A DNA stretch of 64,000 bases from Aliidiomarina haloalkalitolerans (GTDB taxonomy: Bacteria; Pseudomonadota; Gammaproteobacteria; Enterobacterales; Alteromonadaceae). Numbering within the stretch: position 1 is the first letter of the stretch; the number at the start of each line of letters is the position of its first letter. A model generated the notes under the pieces. That model was given only the letters and a program-made list of their open reading frames with translations, did no database searches and was not told the DNA's origin. Position numbers and translations under genes: made by a program. This document shows positions 1-10,404 of this stretch, in pieces. The stretch lies in NCBI RefSeq assembly GCF_003987315.1, contig NZ_PIPI01000002.1:1-64000 (forward strand), read 5' to 3'.

Positions 1-241
1 CTACGTGTGCGTAGTGACGTGAAGGAGTATCGTACTCTACGTGTGAAGTAGAGATGGTGATACCACGCGCTTTTTCTTCTGGCGCGTTATCGATTTGTGC
101 GAAATCACGAGCTGAACCACCGTAGTGTTTCGCAAGGACAGTTGTAATGGCCGCAGTTAGAGTAGTTTTACCGTGGTCAACGTGACCGATAGTACCTACG
201 TTTACGTGCGGCTTAGAACGTTCAAACTTAGCTTTAGCCAT
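1..241 (-). CDS. tufB: Elongation factor Tu, N-terminal fragment (runs off the window)
   Basis: EF-Tu is the GTPase that brings aminoacyl-tRNA to the ribosome. Only the first 80 codons are in the window. The reverse strand reads [20 protein letters not shown] from 241, followed by the P-loop GHVDHGKTT and the switch I stretch with ARGITI. The gene continues past position 1. The start has an AGAGG-type ribosome site about 8 bases upstream. It lies directly downstream of four tRNA genes in the order Thr-Tyr-Gly-Thr, the same as the E. coli thrU-tyrU-glyT-thrT-tufB operon, so it is called tufB and is probably co-transcribed with them. The 122-base spacer between the last tRNA and the gene holds no other gene. 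Confidence 0.97.
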   Translation of the reverse strand, partial: MAKAKFERSKPHVNVGTIGHVDHGKTTLTAAITTVLAKHYGGSARDFAQIDNAPEEKARGITISTSHVEYDTPSRHYAHV

Positions 242-363
242 GACAGCCTCTCTCTCAACGAAACGCCCGGAGCAAAAAGTCGCCGTGCTTCGTTTTAGTT
301 AAAAAAATAAAGTTTAGTGTTTATTTGATTAGGCTTGAGAGAAGCTAGAGAATTGGACGTCAC

Positions 364-439
364 TGGTGCTGATAGGCGGATTTGAACCGCCGACCTCACC
401 CTTACCAAGGGTGCGCTCTACCAACTGAGCTATATCAGC
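364..439 (-). tRNA. thrT: tRNA-Thr (anticodon GGT)
   Basis: Reads on the minus strand as a complete 76-base cloverleaf beginning GCTGATATAGCTCAG, with anticodon loop TTGGTAA (GGT), a T-arm GGTTCAAATCC and an encoded CCA end at 364-366. It is the last tRNA before tufB. Confidence 0.97.
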
Positions 440-458
440 AATTTTTTGAGTTGTGACT

Positions 459-533
<75 letters not shown>

Positions 534-574
534 AAATCAGATTCTCGGCTACCTCGGACCTAATCGAGAAAAAA

Positions 575-659
575 TGGTGGAGGGGGCAGGATTCGAACCT
601 GCGAAGGCTGAGCCGTCAGATTTACAGTCTGATCCCTTTGACCGCTCGGGAACCCCTCC
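575..659 (-). tRNA. tyrU: tRNA-Tyr (anticodon GTA)
   Basis: An 85-base minus-strand tRNA with a long class II variable arm, beginning GGAGGGGTTCCCGAGCGG, anticodon loop CTGTAAA (GTA), T-loop GGTTCGAATCC and encoded CCA. It is second in the operon. Confidence 0.97.
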
Positions 660-678
660 ACGAATTTTTTCTAAAAAA

Positions 679-754
<76 letters not shown>

Positions 755-775
755 GCCACCGTTTAGGTGGTGCGA

Positions 776-804
776 ATTCTATGGGATCGAATTCAGTCTT
801 GCAA
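776..804 (-). promoter_or_regulatory. Sigma70 promoter of the tRNA-tufB operon
   Basis: On the minus strand: -35 TTGCAA (799-804), a 17-base spacer, and -10 TAGAAT (776-781), followed by a GC-containing discriminator and then a short CCACC/GGTGG hairpin before the first tRNA. Upstream (about 820-836) lie two A-runs that could act as an UP element. The strong promoter layout and position fit a stable-RNA operon. Whether it is stringently controlled cannot be read from sequence alone. Confidence 0.75.
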
Positions 805-908
805 CCACTTAAAACGTTTTTTTTTGATTTTTTTGTCCGACTGCTTATTTTTTAAGTGAATGGCACAAAAAAGAAGCGCAAATCGGACAAATTACGGGCT
901 TGCCTGTC

Positions 909-2219
<1,311 letters not shown>

Positions 2220-2277
2220 TCAGAAAAAGTTAGCTAGCGGTGGATTAAGCGCGGATTCTACCAGAACCCGCGGCATA

Positions 2278-3438
2278 TTACAGAATGATTTTTGTGCGAT
2301 AATCGTTAACTTCATGATACAGCGCAAAACCGAAGCGCAAGCGATCGTGCCGATAGTCAGTTGCAACGCCACGTTCACTCAATTGCGCTGCAAGTGCGCT
2401 GACCTGTTCAGCACTTTCAAGTCGATAAGTAAAGAAGTGACCATGCTCAGCACTCGCATCATCGCGGTGTAAACGGTTACCGTCATGCAGCAAAGGATGA
2501 TTCAAACTCGCGATATGCTCTAAAAAGCCATTTTGTAAGTGGCGGATATACGCATGGCGTTTCGCGGTATCAAGCTTTTCCTGCTCCCACAAATCAAACA
2601 CTGCAAGAAAACGATAAGCCGCGCTGAAGTCCATGGTCGCACCAGCAAAACGCATGCCATCGTTGGCATACGCCACGGGTCCGGTTTGCGCTTTTGCTAA
2701 CCCGGCAAAGTCGGCGAACCAACCAGTATACTCAGGACGCAACTGGCAGTTTGTCGGTACCACGGCAAAACACATTCCTTCACCGCCTTGGGCATACTTA
2801 TAGCCGCCAGCTAAATAGAATACTCGATCAGCATAGGCCGACCAGTCGGTAGGTAGCGCACAAAAGCCATGGTAGCCGTCAACAACAATCACCGTTTCCG
2901 AACTGCGCACTGCGCCTAGCCACGCATTCGGGACCGGGGCCACAATGCCACTATTGTAAAACACTTGGCTGATGAAAATGAGCTGCCAGTCATCCGCGGC
3001 GACAGCGTCCTGCCAGCGTTCAGCAAATGTTTCAAACGGTTCGCAGGGCACCCGCGTGATGGCCACATTGCCCCGCTCTTCTAAGCGACGGCTTTGGCGA
3101 TTAAAACTGTGAAACTCGCCATCTGTGGTTAGAATTTTCAACGGTCGTCCAGCTGGGAAAACGGACAAAATCCGATAAACAAACTCGTGCGTGTTGGGCG
3201 CAAAAACAATCTGCTCGGGCTTTGGCAGGTTCAATTCGTTGGCAATGTATTGCTGTAATCGAGGAATCTTTTCGCCGAACAAGTACCCCCACTTTTCGTC
3301 CGCAAAGCGCGCCGAGTCGTCCCAATATGCTAAGTGCGCGGCACGCGTCACATCCGGCCAATAGTAATGACTATGCGGTGCGCAATGCAGTAGTTCTGGG
3401 CGAGCACGCAAAAAATGCTGATAGTATTGTTTATACAT
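2278..3438 (-). CDS. Class V aminotransferase-fold PLP enzyme (kynureninase-like), substrate unknown
   Basis: A 386-residue protein with the fold-type I, class V layout. An N-terminal substrate-binding segment (HCAPHSHYYWPDV, about residues 18-30) is followed by a conserved FAPNTHEFVYR stretch, an aspartate-containing VVDGYHGF motif (about 195-202) expected to bind the PLP ring nitrogen, and GGYKYAQGGEG (about 222-232) whose lysine would form the Schiff base. These features are seen in kynureninase, cysteine desulfurase-like and isopenicillin epimerase-like families. No other tryptophan-degradation gene is nearby, so kynureninase itself is not supported. It lies between hflC and purA, separated from hflC by a terminator, so it probably has its own promoter. 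Function is unassigned beyond the enzyme class. Confidence 0.8.
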   Translation of the reverse strand: MYKQYYQHFLRARPELLHCAPHSHYYWPDVTRAAHLAYWDDSARFADEKWGYLFGEKIPRLQQYIANELNLPKPEQIVFAPNTHEFVYRILSVFPAGRPLKILTTDGEFHSFNRQSRRLEERGNVAITRVPCEPFETFAERWQDAVAADDWQLIFISQVFYNSGIVAPVPNAWLGAVRSSETVIVVDGYHGFCALPTDWSAYADRVFYLAGGYKYAQGGEGMCFAVVPTNCQLRPEYTGWFADFAGLAKAQTGPVAYANDGMRFAGATMDFSAAYRFLAVFDLWEQEKLDTAKRHAYIRHLQNGFLEHIASLNHPLLHDGNRLHRDDASAEHGHFFTYRLESAEQVSALAAQLSERGVATDYRHDRLRFGFALYHEVNDYRTKIIL

Positions 3439-3460
3439 AAAACATTCCGTTGAAAAAGTT

Positions 3461-3482
3461 AAAGGGAGCCGAAGCTCCCTTT
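3461..3482 (-). terminator. Intrinsic terminator after hflC (UUCG tetraloop)
   Basis: On the minus strand a nine-pair stem AAAGGGAGC / GCTCCCTTT closes a TTCG loop, then AACTTTTTC. It lies about 20 bases past the hflC stop codon and would end the amiB-to-hflC transcript. A UUCG loop on a C-G pair is exceptionally stable. Confidence 0.8.
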
Positions 3483-3500
3483 ATTTACCTTGCCTGCGTA

Positions 3501-4388
3501 CTAGTTTTCAAGCACTTGCATTTGATTAAAGTACTTAAAGAAGTCGCTGTCTGGGCTTAGCACTAACACGCTGTCACCGTCACCGAAGCTAGCACGGTAG
3601 GCTTCTAAGCTACGAATGAAGGCAAAGAACTCCGGATCGCGATTATAGGCTTCCGCATAAATGCGAGCTGCTTCTGCATCACCTTCACCACGAATCTGGC
3701 GCGCTTCACGCTCAGCGTCAGCGAGCATAACGGTAACCCGTGCGTCGATATCGGCACGAATAATTTCAGCTTGCTCGCGACCTTCAGAGCGATGCTCCCG
3801 CGCAACTGCGTTACGTTCTGCACGCATCCGCTCGTAAATTGCATTACTCACTTCAGTCGGCAGGTTAATTTGTTTCACCCGCACATCTAAAACTTGAATA
3901 CCGAGGTCGTTCGAGCTTTCTGACGCCTGAATTAATGCTTGTTCCATTAATTCGTCACGCTCACCAGAAACGATGTCACGAATGGTGCGGGCACCAAATT
4001 CGGCACGTAGCCCGGTGTTAATTCGACGCATTAAAAGTTCTTCGGCCTGACGCTGATTACCGCCACCCGTCGATAAATAATACTTCGCAAAGTCTTCAAT
4101 TCGCCATTTAACGAACGCATCAACGATTAGGTCTTTTTTCTCGCTGGTGATGAACCGGTCGGCTTGGCCATCAAGCGTTTTAATCCGCGCGTCGAGCTTA
4201 ATAATGCGCTCAATCACCGGCAGTTTAAAATGCAATCCGGGTTCGTACACAATCGGCAAACCTTGCTCGTCTTGTGCCACTTTACCGAAGCGAATGACGA
4301 TGCCGCGTTCACCTTCTTGCACTGTAAACAATGACGAATAGCCAAGGAGTGCCAAGAGAACAACGATAACACCAATTAAATTTTTCAT
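3501..4388 (-). CDS. hflC: HflC, SPFH/band-7 regulator of FtsH protease
   Basis: Partner of HflK. Together they form a large membrane-anchored cage around FtsH and modulate its proteolysis. The 295-residue protein begins MKNLIGVIVVLLALLGYSSL, an N-terminal signal-anchor helix, followed by TVQEGERGIVIRFGKV, the start of the SPFH (prohibitin) domain. The C-terminal half is an Ala/Glu/Arg-rich helix (EGREQAEIIRADIDARVTVM) typical of the family. It starts 3 bases after the hflK stop codon, indicating translational coupling. It is the last gene of the hfq-hflX-hflK-hflC group and is followed by a terminator. Confidence 0.97.
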   Translation of the reverse strand: MKNLIGVIVVLLALLGYSSLFTVQEGERGIVIRFGKVAQDEQGLPIVYEPGLHFKLPVIERIIKLDARIKTLDGQADRFITSEKKDLIVDAFVKWRIEDFAKYYLSTGGGNQRQAEELLMRRINTGLRAEFGARTIRDIVSGERDELMEQALIQASESSNDLGIQVLDVRVKQINLPTEVSNAIYERMRAERNAVAREHRSEGREQAEIIRADIDARVTVMLADAEREARQIRGEGDAEAARIYAEAYNRDPEFFAFIRSLEAYRASFGDGDSVLVLSPDSDFFKYFNQMQVLEN

Positions 4389-4391
4389 GGC

Positions 4392-5573
4392 TTAGTTACC
4401 TCCCCGTGGCGAAAAACGTGTGCTAGTGCGGCTCGTGTCTTGTTGACTTTGGCTTGCTTGCCCATCACTGCCGCTGGCTCGACCATTTTGCTGAGAAGGC
4501 AATACGGGGAGTTGCGGCTGTGAACGACGAGCGCCATGCTGCTCAAGAATTTTGTCGAGCGGCAAGTACATCATGTTGTTGCCACCTTCCACGTCGATAA
4601 AGATCTTCGCATTGCGCGCGTAAATCGTTTCGAGCGTTTCTAGGAAAATCCGTTGACGCGTAACTTGCGGCGCAGCTTGATACTCAGGAAGTAATTCGTT
4701 AAAGCGCGCTACTTCACCCTGTGCACGAAGAACCATTTGTTCTTTGTAGGCTTGGGCTTCTTGCTGCATCCGGCGTACACGACCACGAGCGGTCGGTTCG
4801 ATTTCCCGCGCATAAGCTTCCGCTTCACGGACGAAACGTTCTTGGTCTTCTTGCGCACGAATCGCATCGTCAAAAGCGTCACGGACTTCTTCTGGCGGAC
4901 GAGCGCCTTGGAAGTTGACGTCAATAACCCGAATACCAATGTCGTAACGCTCGGTTAAACGGTCAATGATTTCCCATGTTTGTTGACGAATTTCTTCCCG
5001 ACCAACGGTAAGAATGTTGTCCATGGTGTTGTGACCAATAACATAACGCAGTGCCGAGTCGGTGATCTGCGATAAACTGTTATCCGCACCTTCCACGTTG
5101 TATAAATACGCACGTGGGTTCACGACACGATACTGAACCGCCAACTCAACACGAACGACGTTCTCGTCTTCGGTGAGCATGAAGCCAGACGTTTGTTGCG
5201 AACTAACATTGTTCACGTCGACGGTGGTGACGCTGTCAATGAAGATTGGGCGCCAATGTAAGCCCGAAGTGACTTCATTGTGATAAGCGCCAAAACGCAA
5301 AATCACACCGCGCTCGGCTTCTTTCACCGTATAAAAACCAGCGATAAACCAAATTACTGCCAATAAAACTAGCGCAAAGCCAAGCCCTTTCATCGGCACG
5401 CCGCCGCCAGACTGCTGACCGCCCCGGCCACCTTTGCCGCCTAGCCCTAGTTTACCCATCAAGTTGCGCAAAGCCTCATCAAGGTCAGGTGGGCCCTGAT
5501 CCTTGCCACCTTGGTTATTTTGATTCCAAGGGTCTTTGTCTTTGCCGCTATTTCCCGGTTGATTCCAGGCCAT
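4392..5573 (-). CDS. hflK: HflK, SPFH/band-7 regulator of FtsH protease
   Basis: Forms the FtsH-regulating complex with HflC in the inner membrane. The 393-residue protein has the characteristic Gly/Asn-rich cytoplasmic N-terminus (MAWNQPGNSGKDKDPWN, then LGLGGKGGRGG), one transmembrane helix (about residues 63-82, GFALVLLAVIWFIAGFY) and an SPFH domain starting VKEAERGVILRFGAY. The C-terminus is low-complexity Gln/Ser-rich. It directly precedes hflC with a 3-base gap and follows hflX by 35 bases, all on the minus strand. Confidence 0.97.
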   Translation of the reverse strand: MAWNQPGNSGKDKDPWNQNNQGGKDQGPPDLDEALRNLMGKLGLGGKGGRGGQQSGGGVPMKGLGFALVLLAVIWFIAGFYTVKEAERGVILRFGAYHNEVTSGLHWRPIFIDSVTTVDVNNVSSQQTSGFMLTEDENVVRVELAVQYRVVNPRAYLYNVEGADNSLSQITDSALRYVIGHNTMDNILTVGREEIRQQTWEIIDRLTERYDIGIRVIDVNFQGARPPEEVRDAFDDAIRAQEDQERFVREAEAYAREIEPTARGRVRRMQQEAQAYKEQMVLRAQGEVARFNELLPEYQAAPQVTRQRIFLETLETIYARNAKIFIDVEGGNNMMYLPLDKILEQHGARRSQPQLPVLPSQQNGRASGSDGQASQSQQDTSRTSTRFSPRGGN

Positions 5574-5608
5574 TGATTACTCCAGCAAATGCCAAGTTAA
5601 ACACACAA

Positions 5609-6913
5609 TTAACGCTCACCGTCTGCTTGATTTTGCAAGGTTCGCGTCAACTGCTCTCCAAACTGTTTTAATAAACGCTGCCATTCAATAGCAGGTACAC
5701 GCACCGATAGTAACACATCTCCGTCGTCCTGTGCTTGTTCTTCGGTTACGCACTGCAGCGCATACAAACTACTGCGTAATTTACCTGAGTTTGGCGGTAA
5801 TTTTAAGGTGGTAATCACCAATTCCGGTGCCAAAAGGTCATGTAATGCTTCACGCAAGAGGTCGATACCTTCGCCAGTTTGCGCTGAAAGCCAAACTTCC
5901 ATTGGCTTGCCTTGTTCATTACGCACAATTCGTGGGGACAGATCCGGCACCAAATCAAGTTTGTTCATCACCAAAAGCTGCGGCACATCGGTCGCTTCGA
6001 TTTCCGCCAATACCGTGTCGACTTCGCGGCGATTTTCGGCCATTTGTTGATCATGGCAGTCCATCACGTGCAGCAATAAATCGGCGTCTTTGGTTTCTTG
6101 CAGGGTTGCTTTAAACGCTGCGACGAGGTCATGCGGCAAATGTCGAATAAAGCCGACGGTATCGGCAAATATGACCGAACCGACATCCGGAAGTTCATAC
6201 TTGCGCAGAGTCGGGTCGAGCGTCGCGAACAATTGGTCGGCGGCATAAACATTGGCATCGGTGAGTCGATTAAACAAAGTCGATTTACCGGCATTGGTAT
6301 AACCAACTAGTGCGATGGTTGGTATTTCAGCGCGTTGCCGCGACCGTCGTCCTTGCTCTCGCTGTTTTTCGACTTTATCTAAGCGGCTGAGAATGTGCTT
6401 AATCCGACCACGAATCAAACGGCGGTCAGTCTCCAACTGGGTTTCCCCGGGGCCACGTAAACCGATACCGCCTTTTTGGCGCTCCAAGTGTGTCCAGCCC
6501 CGAATCAGACGCGTTGAAACGTGTCGTAATTGGGCGAGTTCGACTTGTAACTTACCTTCGTGGGTTCGCGCTCGTTGGGCAAAAATATCAAGAATTAAGC
6601 CGGTACGGTCAAGCACTCGGGCTTTCACTTCACGCTCAATATTGCGTTCTTGTGACGGCGACAACGCGTGGTTAAAAATAACCACTTCCGCACCCGTACT
6701 TTGCACCAGCGCAGCAACTTCTTCGGTTTTACCCGAGCCAATAAAGAGTCGTGAATCTGGAGATTTTCGTGAGGTCGTCACCACAGATACCGCTTCAACG
6801 CCGGCTGATGACACTAATAATTTGAGTTCTTCGAGATCTTCCCGCGCTGACTCATGTGGAAAATCCACATGAACCAAAACGGCCTGCTCGCCACCTTCAT
6901 ACCGCTCAAACAA
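5609..6913 (-). CDS. hflX: HflX, ribosome-associated GTPase
   Basis: A GTPase that splits stalled or hibernating ribosomes under stress. The 434-residue protein has the HflX N-terminal domain, the signature RGPGETQLETDRR (about 153-165), the P-loop GYTNAGKST (204-212), G3 DTVGF and G4 NKLD. Length matches the family (E. coli 426). It lies 35 bases after hfq and 35 bases before hflK on the same strand, so it belongs to the hfq-hfl transcript. Confidence 0.97.
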   Translation of the reverse strand: MFERYEGGEQAVLVHVDFPHESAREDLEELKLLVSSAGVEAVSVVTTSRKSPDSRLFIGSGKTEEVAALVQSTGAEVVIFNHALSPSQERNIEREVKARVLDRTGLILDIFAQRARTHEGKLQVELAQLRHVSTRLIRGWTHLERQKGGIGLRGPGETQLETDRRLIRGRIKHILSRLDKVEKQREQGRRSRQRAEIPTIALVGYTNAGKSTLFNRLTDANVYAADQLFATLDPTLRKYELPDVGSVIFADTVGFIRHLPHDLVAAFKATLQETKDADLLLHVMDCHDQQMAENRREVDTVLAEIEATDVPQLLVMNKLDLVPDLSPRIVRNEQGKPMEVWLSAQTGEGIDLLREALHDLLAPELVITTLKLPPNSGKLRSSLYALQCVTEEQAQDDGDVLLSVRVPAIEWQRLLKQFGEQLTRTLQNQADGER

Positions 6914-6948
6914 GCAAGCCGCTCCTTTCCTGTTTCCAGGTTATTAAT

Positions 6949-7194
6949 TTATTCGTCGCCGTCCTGTCCATTCTGCGGCGGATACTGAGTTGGTGTCCGC
7001 GCCGGCACAACGGTAGAAATTGCATGTTTATACACCATCTGACTGACTGTGTTTTTCAACAGTACGACAAACTGATCAAACGATTCAATTTGGCCCTGTA
7101 ACTTAATTCCGTTTACTAAGTAAATTGAAACGGGAATTCTCTCTCGACGTAATGCGTTCAAGAAAGGGTCTTGTAGTGTTTGCCCCTTGGCCAT
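6949..7194 (-). CDS. hfq: Hfq RNA chaperone
   Basis: A hexameric Sm-like protein that pairs small RNAs with mRNAs. The 81-residue protein begins [20 protein letters not shown] and has the Sm1 motif ([19 protein letters not shown]) and the Sm2 motif YKHAIS. The acidic tail (NGQDGDE) is short compared with the 102-residue E. coli protein, as in many marine relatives. A GGAG-type ribosome site (AAGGAGCC) lies just upstream. The 221-base gap to miaA probably holds its own promoter. Confidence 0.98.
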   Translation of the reverse strand: MAKGQTLQDPFLNALRRERIPVSIYLVNGIKLQGQIESFDQFVVLLKNTVSQMVYKHAISTVVPARTPTQYPPQNGQDGDE

Positions 7195-7415
7195 ATTTGG
7201 CTCCTTATCTTATTAGTATTGTTACGGTCGCCAACTGCTCATTCTCTAGCTTCCTTAGCTACTCTGAGAATATTCATGTGTCTTGAAAATGACGTTCAAG
7301 ACGCTGACATGCCAGAATAATATTACCATTTGGTAAACTATCACAGAGTTTAGCAACAAAACTGCTTTTTCGTCCAAATAGATTTTGGGACTTTTCTAAA
7401 TATTTCAAGCAGCTT
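7195..7415. other. Intergenic region between miaA and hfq
   Basis: No gene is visible. On the minus strand it is the hfq leader. It contains a perfect 8-bp inverted repeat GTCTTGAA/TTCAAGAC (7280-7287 and 7295-7302) with a 7-base loop and no T-run, so it is not a standard terminator. It may be an operator or an RNA structure in the hfq leader. I could not identify a confident -35/-10 pair. Confidence 0.4.
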
Positions 7416-8429
7416 TTATACTTTTTCTGTCATCCAAGTTTCCGCCGGAACCGGTTCGTTCGCCAATATTGTGACGATTTGCCGCAATGCGTCGGTTTCG
7501 AGTGGGTTCACCCAGTTCAATTCTGGCCATGAGCGCAACCAAGTAATCTGACGTTTTGCTAATTGCCGAGTTGCAATAATGCCGCGCTCGCGCATTTCTT
7601 CATAGCTCAACTCACCGGCTAAATGCAGCCACATTTGTCGATATCCGACGCAACGCATCGACGGTAAATCGAGGTGTAAGTCACCGCGTTGCCGCAAATC
7701 CGCAACCTCGTCGGCAAAGCCTTGTTGCAACATACTGTCGAAGCGCATCTCAATACGTTGATGCAAAACTTTTCGATCGGGCGGTGCCACTGCAATTTGC
7801 CATGTCGGCAACTCGAGGCCCGGTTGTTGCGTTTGCGTCAGTGCCGTAAGCGTTTGACCGCTAATCGCATACACTTCCAATGCCCGTAACAAACGTTGCG
7901 GATCGTTTGGGTGAATGCGTGCGGCCGCAACGGCATCAATTTGAGCTAACTCGTCATGCAAGGCCTGCCAACCTTCTTGCTCAGCGCGCTCTTGTAACTT
8001 GGCTCGAACTTCCTGATTCGCGGCGGGTAAGTTCGATAACCCCGCCAGCAATGCCCGAAAATACAGCATGGTACCGCCAACGAGGAGCGGAATATTGCCA
8101 CGACCACGTATTTCCGCAATCAGTTGCAGCGCGTCGCGGCGAAAATCCGCTGCTGAATAAATTTCAGCCGGGTCACGAATATCAACCAGGTGGTGCGGGT
8201 ATTGCGCCAGCTCAGCAGCAGTCGGCTTTGCCGTCCCAATATCCATGCCCCGGTAGATTAATGCCGAGTCCACACTTACCAGCTCAACGGGCAGCGCGTC
8301 CGCAAGCAGCATCGCTAAAGCTGTTTTGCCGGCAGCGGTTGGGCCACTCAAACAAATCACACCACGTTTTAAGTGCTGAATAAAATCAGTTGGCCGCTGG
8401 CCTGTTGGCCATGGGAACGTAACACTCAC
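7416..8429 (-). CDS. miaA: tRNA dimethylallyltransferase
   Basis: Adds the dimethylallyl group to A37 of tRNAs reading UNN codons, the first step to ms2i6A. It contains the P-loop [11 protein letters not shown] and the strongly conserved [17 protein letters not shown] motif. The open frame extends to an ATG at 8522 inside mutL, but that start has no ribosome site, and homologous sequence begins only shortly before the P-loop. A GTG at 8429 preceded by AAGG is a better candidate (337 residues; E. coli 316). The exact start is therefore uncertain. It sits between mutL and hfq in the conserved order. Confidence 0.93.
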   Translation of the reverse strand: MSVTFPWPTGQRPTDFIQHLKRGVICLSGPTAAGKTALAMLLADALPVELVSVDSALIYRGMDIGTAKPTAAELAQYPHHLVDIRDPAEIYSAADFRRDALQLIAEIRGRGNIPLLVGGTMLYFRALLAGLSNLPAANQEVRAKLQERAEQEGWQALHDELAQIDAVAAARIHPNDPQRLLRALEVYAISGQTLTALTQTQQPGLELPTWQIAVAPPDRKVLHQRIEMRFDSMLQQGFADEVADLRQRGDLHLDLPSMRCVGYRQMWLHLAGELSYEEMRERGIIATRQLAKRQITWLRSWPELNWVNPLETDALRQIVTILANEPVPAETWMTEKV

Positions 8430-8470
8430 AAATACAATACCTTGCGTAACAAAAGTGGGTAAAAAAACAG

Positions 8471-10402
8471 CTATGACGGCGTGCTTGGTAAACTTTTCTG
8501 CCAATCGAGATGATGCAGCCATGGTGTTAAAGCGGACTGCGACGACCGCAACTGTTGCCAGATTTGCTCGGCTCGCTTGCGATCAAAAGCCATGAATACC
8601 TCATGGGTGGCCAGCCACTTCGCAATACCAACCGCACGCAGCAACTCGATTTCTGTCCATGACTCTAGTGTAGCAGCCGCTGTCATCAGCATGCTCAACA
8701 ACTCGGGAATCGCAACGGCTAAATTCGCTTTGCGCAAACTTGCCGGCACTTGGGTAAAGCGCAGTACTTGCTCGTCGCGGTTTTTACTGCTGTTACGTTG
8801 GCTTTCATAGGCCATACCAAGCCTTGCAAGAACTTGAGCGTGCGCCAATAAGGCTTGGTCAACGCGAATTTGCACTGGCAATAACAAAGGCTGACCACTG
8901 AGCCCCTGCTCGAGTTGCATGTCCAGTTGTTGCTCCCGCAAGAATTGCTGCGCCTGTTGCACATCAAATAGCGCCAGCTCCGTAAGTGCTGGATTTTCGC
9001 CAACTGAACTTAGCAGCAAATAACGTTGATTTAATAACTGTAAGGGTTGCCAACCGCTTGCTCTGTCACTGCCCACAAATTCATGCGGGATTACTGGTTC
9101 TCGAACGGCGGGTTCGCTAACGCCTGGTTCGCTAACAGCTAGTTCACGGGCAACTGGCTCGTTTACTAGAGATTGTCGAGGGTCAGGCTGAGCGTCAGGC
9201 TGAGCACCCGGCAGAACGTCAGAAGGCGCATGTGCAGGCCCTCGCGCTCCCGGCAAGATGCCACCGGCCATATTCCAATAATTGTTTGTCGCCTGCGCTT
9301 CCGCTTGGGTCCGCTGTGCCTGTTGATAATGGTGACGAACCGGATCAGTCACCACTGGCGTGCCCTGCAATTGCCCAAGCGCATCGCGCAAGGTACTTAA
9401 AACAAAGTCGTGAACCTGACGAGCTTGGTGAAACCGAACTTCGTGCTTAGCCGGGTGCACATTGACGTCAACTTGCTGAGCCGGTAATTGCAAATACAGC
9501 ACATACGTGGGTTGGCGGTCATCCGCCAAACTCCCTTCATAGGCTTGACGAATTGCATGACTTAAAAGCTTGTCTTTCATCATGCGGCCATTCACATACA
9601 TATACTGAATGTCACCTTGGTGGCGACAGGCTTGCGGTGGCGCCAGCCAACCAAACACCATTAAATCGTCCGCTGCTTGCTGGTTAAATACGAAACCCGC
9701 TTCTTGACCAAAACGCTTGCCGACAATTTGTTCTAAGCGACGCGCCCATGCCGCTTGCTGCTCAGTCGTTGGTTCTTCGGCTAGGTCGTGAACGGCAACC
9801 GGACGATAGTGACGTAGTGCTTGGTTATTATGAGTCAGCTGAATTTCGACTGCAGGTCGCGCTAGGGCAATGCGTCGCACCACTTCGTCAATGTGACCAA
9901 ACTCGGTTTTTTCCGTCCGTAAGAATTTTCGCCGAGCTGGTGTATTAAAAAACAAGTCTTGAACGTCAACCGTTGTTCCCTGAGGATGTGCCGTGGGCTC
10001 TATTTGTACCGCCATATCACGACCTTCACACCATGCCTGCCAGCCTTCTGCTTGTTCCGCTGGCTTTGAAGCTAAACGCAAGCGCGACACCGAGCTAATA
10101 CTTGCGAGTGCTTCACCACGAAAGCCCAAACTAATAATCGCTTCGAGATCATCGAGGGTCGCTATTTTGCTGGTTGCGTGCCGACTTAATGCTAGCGTGA
10201 GTTCGTCTTTGGCTATGCCATTGCCGTTATCGCGAATGCGAATACGCCGGGCGCCACCTTTTTCAATATCGATCCAAATTTGTGTTGCGCCCGCGTCGAG
10301 GCTGTTCTCGACAAGCTCTTTCACCACTGACGCAGGCCGCTCGACAACTTCCCCAGCGGCAATCTGGTTAGCAAGCTGCGCAGGTAATAAACGAATCGGC
10401 AT
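8471..10402 (-). CDS. mutL: DNA mismatch repair protein MutL
   Basis: A GHKL ATPase that links MutS mismatch recognition to MutH nicking. The 643-residue protein has the N-terminal ATPase motifs: [11 protein letters not shown] (about 30-40), DNGNGI (about 58-63) and [10 protein letters not shown] (about 93-102). A disordered linker (about 360-450) carries short degenerate repeats of the type SEP-G/A-V and AQPD. The C-terminal dimerisation domain follows; I do not see the DQHAxxE nuclease motif, as expected for a MutH-dependent gammaproteobacterial protein. Its start is 2 bases after the amiB stop, so the two are coupled. Confidence 0.97.
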   Translation of the reverse strand: MPIRLLPAQLANQIAAGEVVERPASVVKELVENSLDAGATQIWIDIEKGGARRIRIRDNGNGIAKDELTLALSRHATSKIATLDDLEAIISLGFRGEALASISSVSRLRLASKPAEQAEGWQAWCEGRDMAVQIEPTAHPQGTTVDVQDLFFNTPARRKFLRTEKTEFGHIDEVVRRIALARPAVEIQLTHNNQALRHYRPVAVHDLAEEPTTEQQAAWARRLEQIVGKRFGQEAGFVFNQQAADDLMVFGWLAPPQACRHQGDIQYMYVNGRMMKDKLLSHAIRQAYEGSLADDRQPTYVLYLQLPAQQVDVNVHPAKHEVRFHQARQVHDFVLSTLRDALGQLQGTPVVTDPVRHHYQQAQRTQAEAQATNNYWNMAGGILPGARGPAHAPSDVLPGAQPDAQPDPRQSLVNEPVARELAVSEPGVSEPAVREPVIPHEFVGSDRASGWQPLQLLNQRYLLLSSVGENPALTELALFDVQQAQQFLREQQLDMQLEQGLSGQPLLLPVQIRVDQALLAHAQVLARLGMAYESQRNSSKNRDEQVLRFTQVPASLRKANLAVAIPELLSMLMTAAATLESWTEIELLRAVGIAKWLATHEVFMAFDRKRAEQIWQQLRSSQSALTPWLHHLDWQKSLPSTPS

Positions 10403-10404
10403 GG

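Noticed and set aside
6098..6872. Long plus-strand frames opposite hflX (up to 185 codons)
   Set aside because: Shadow frames of a well-conserved GTPase gene; no domain or ribosome site.
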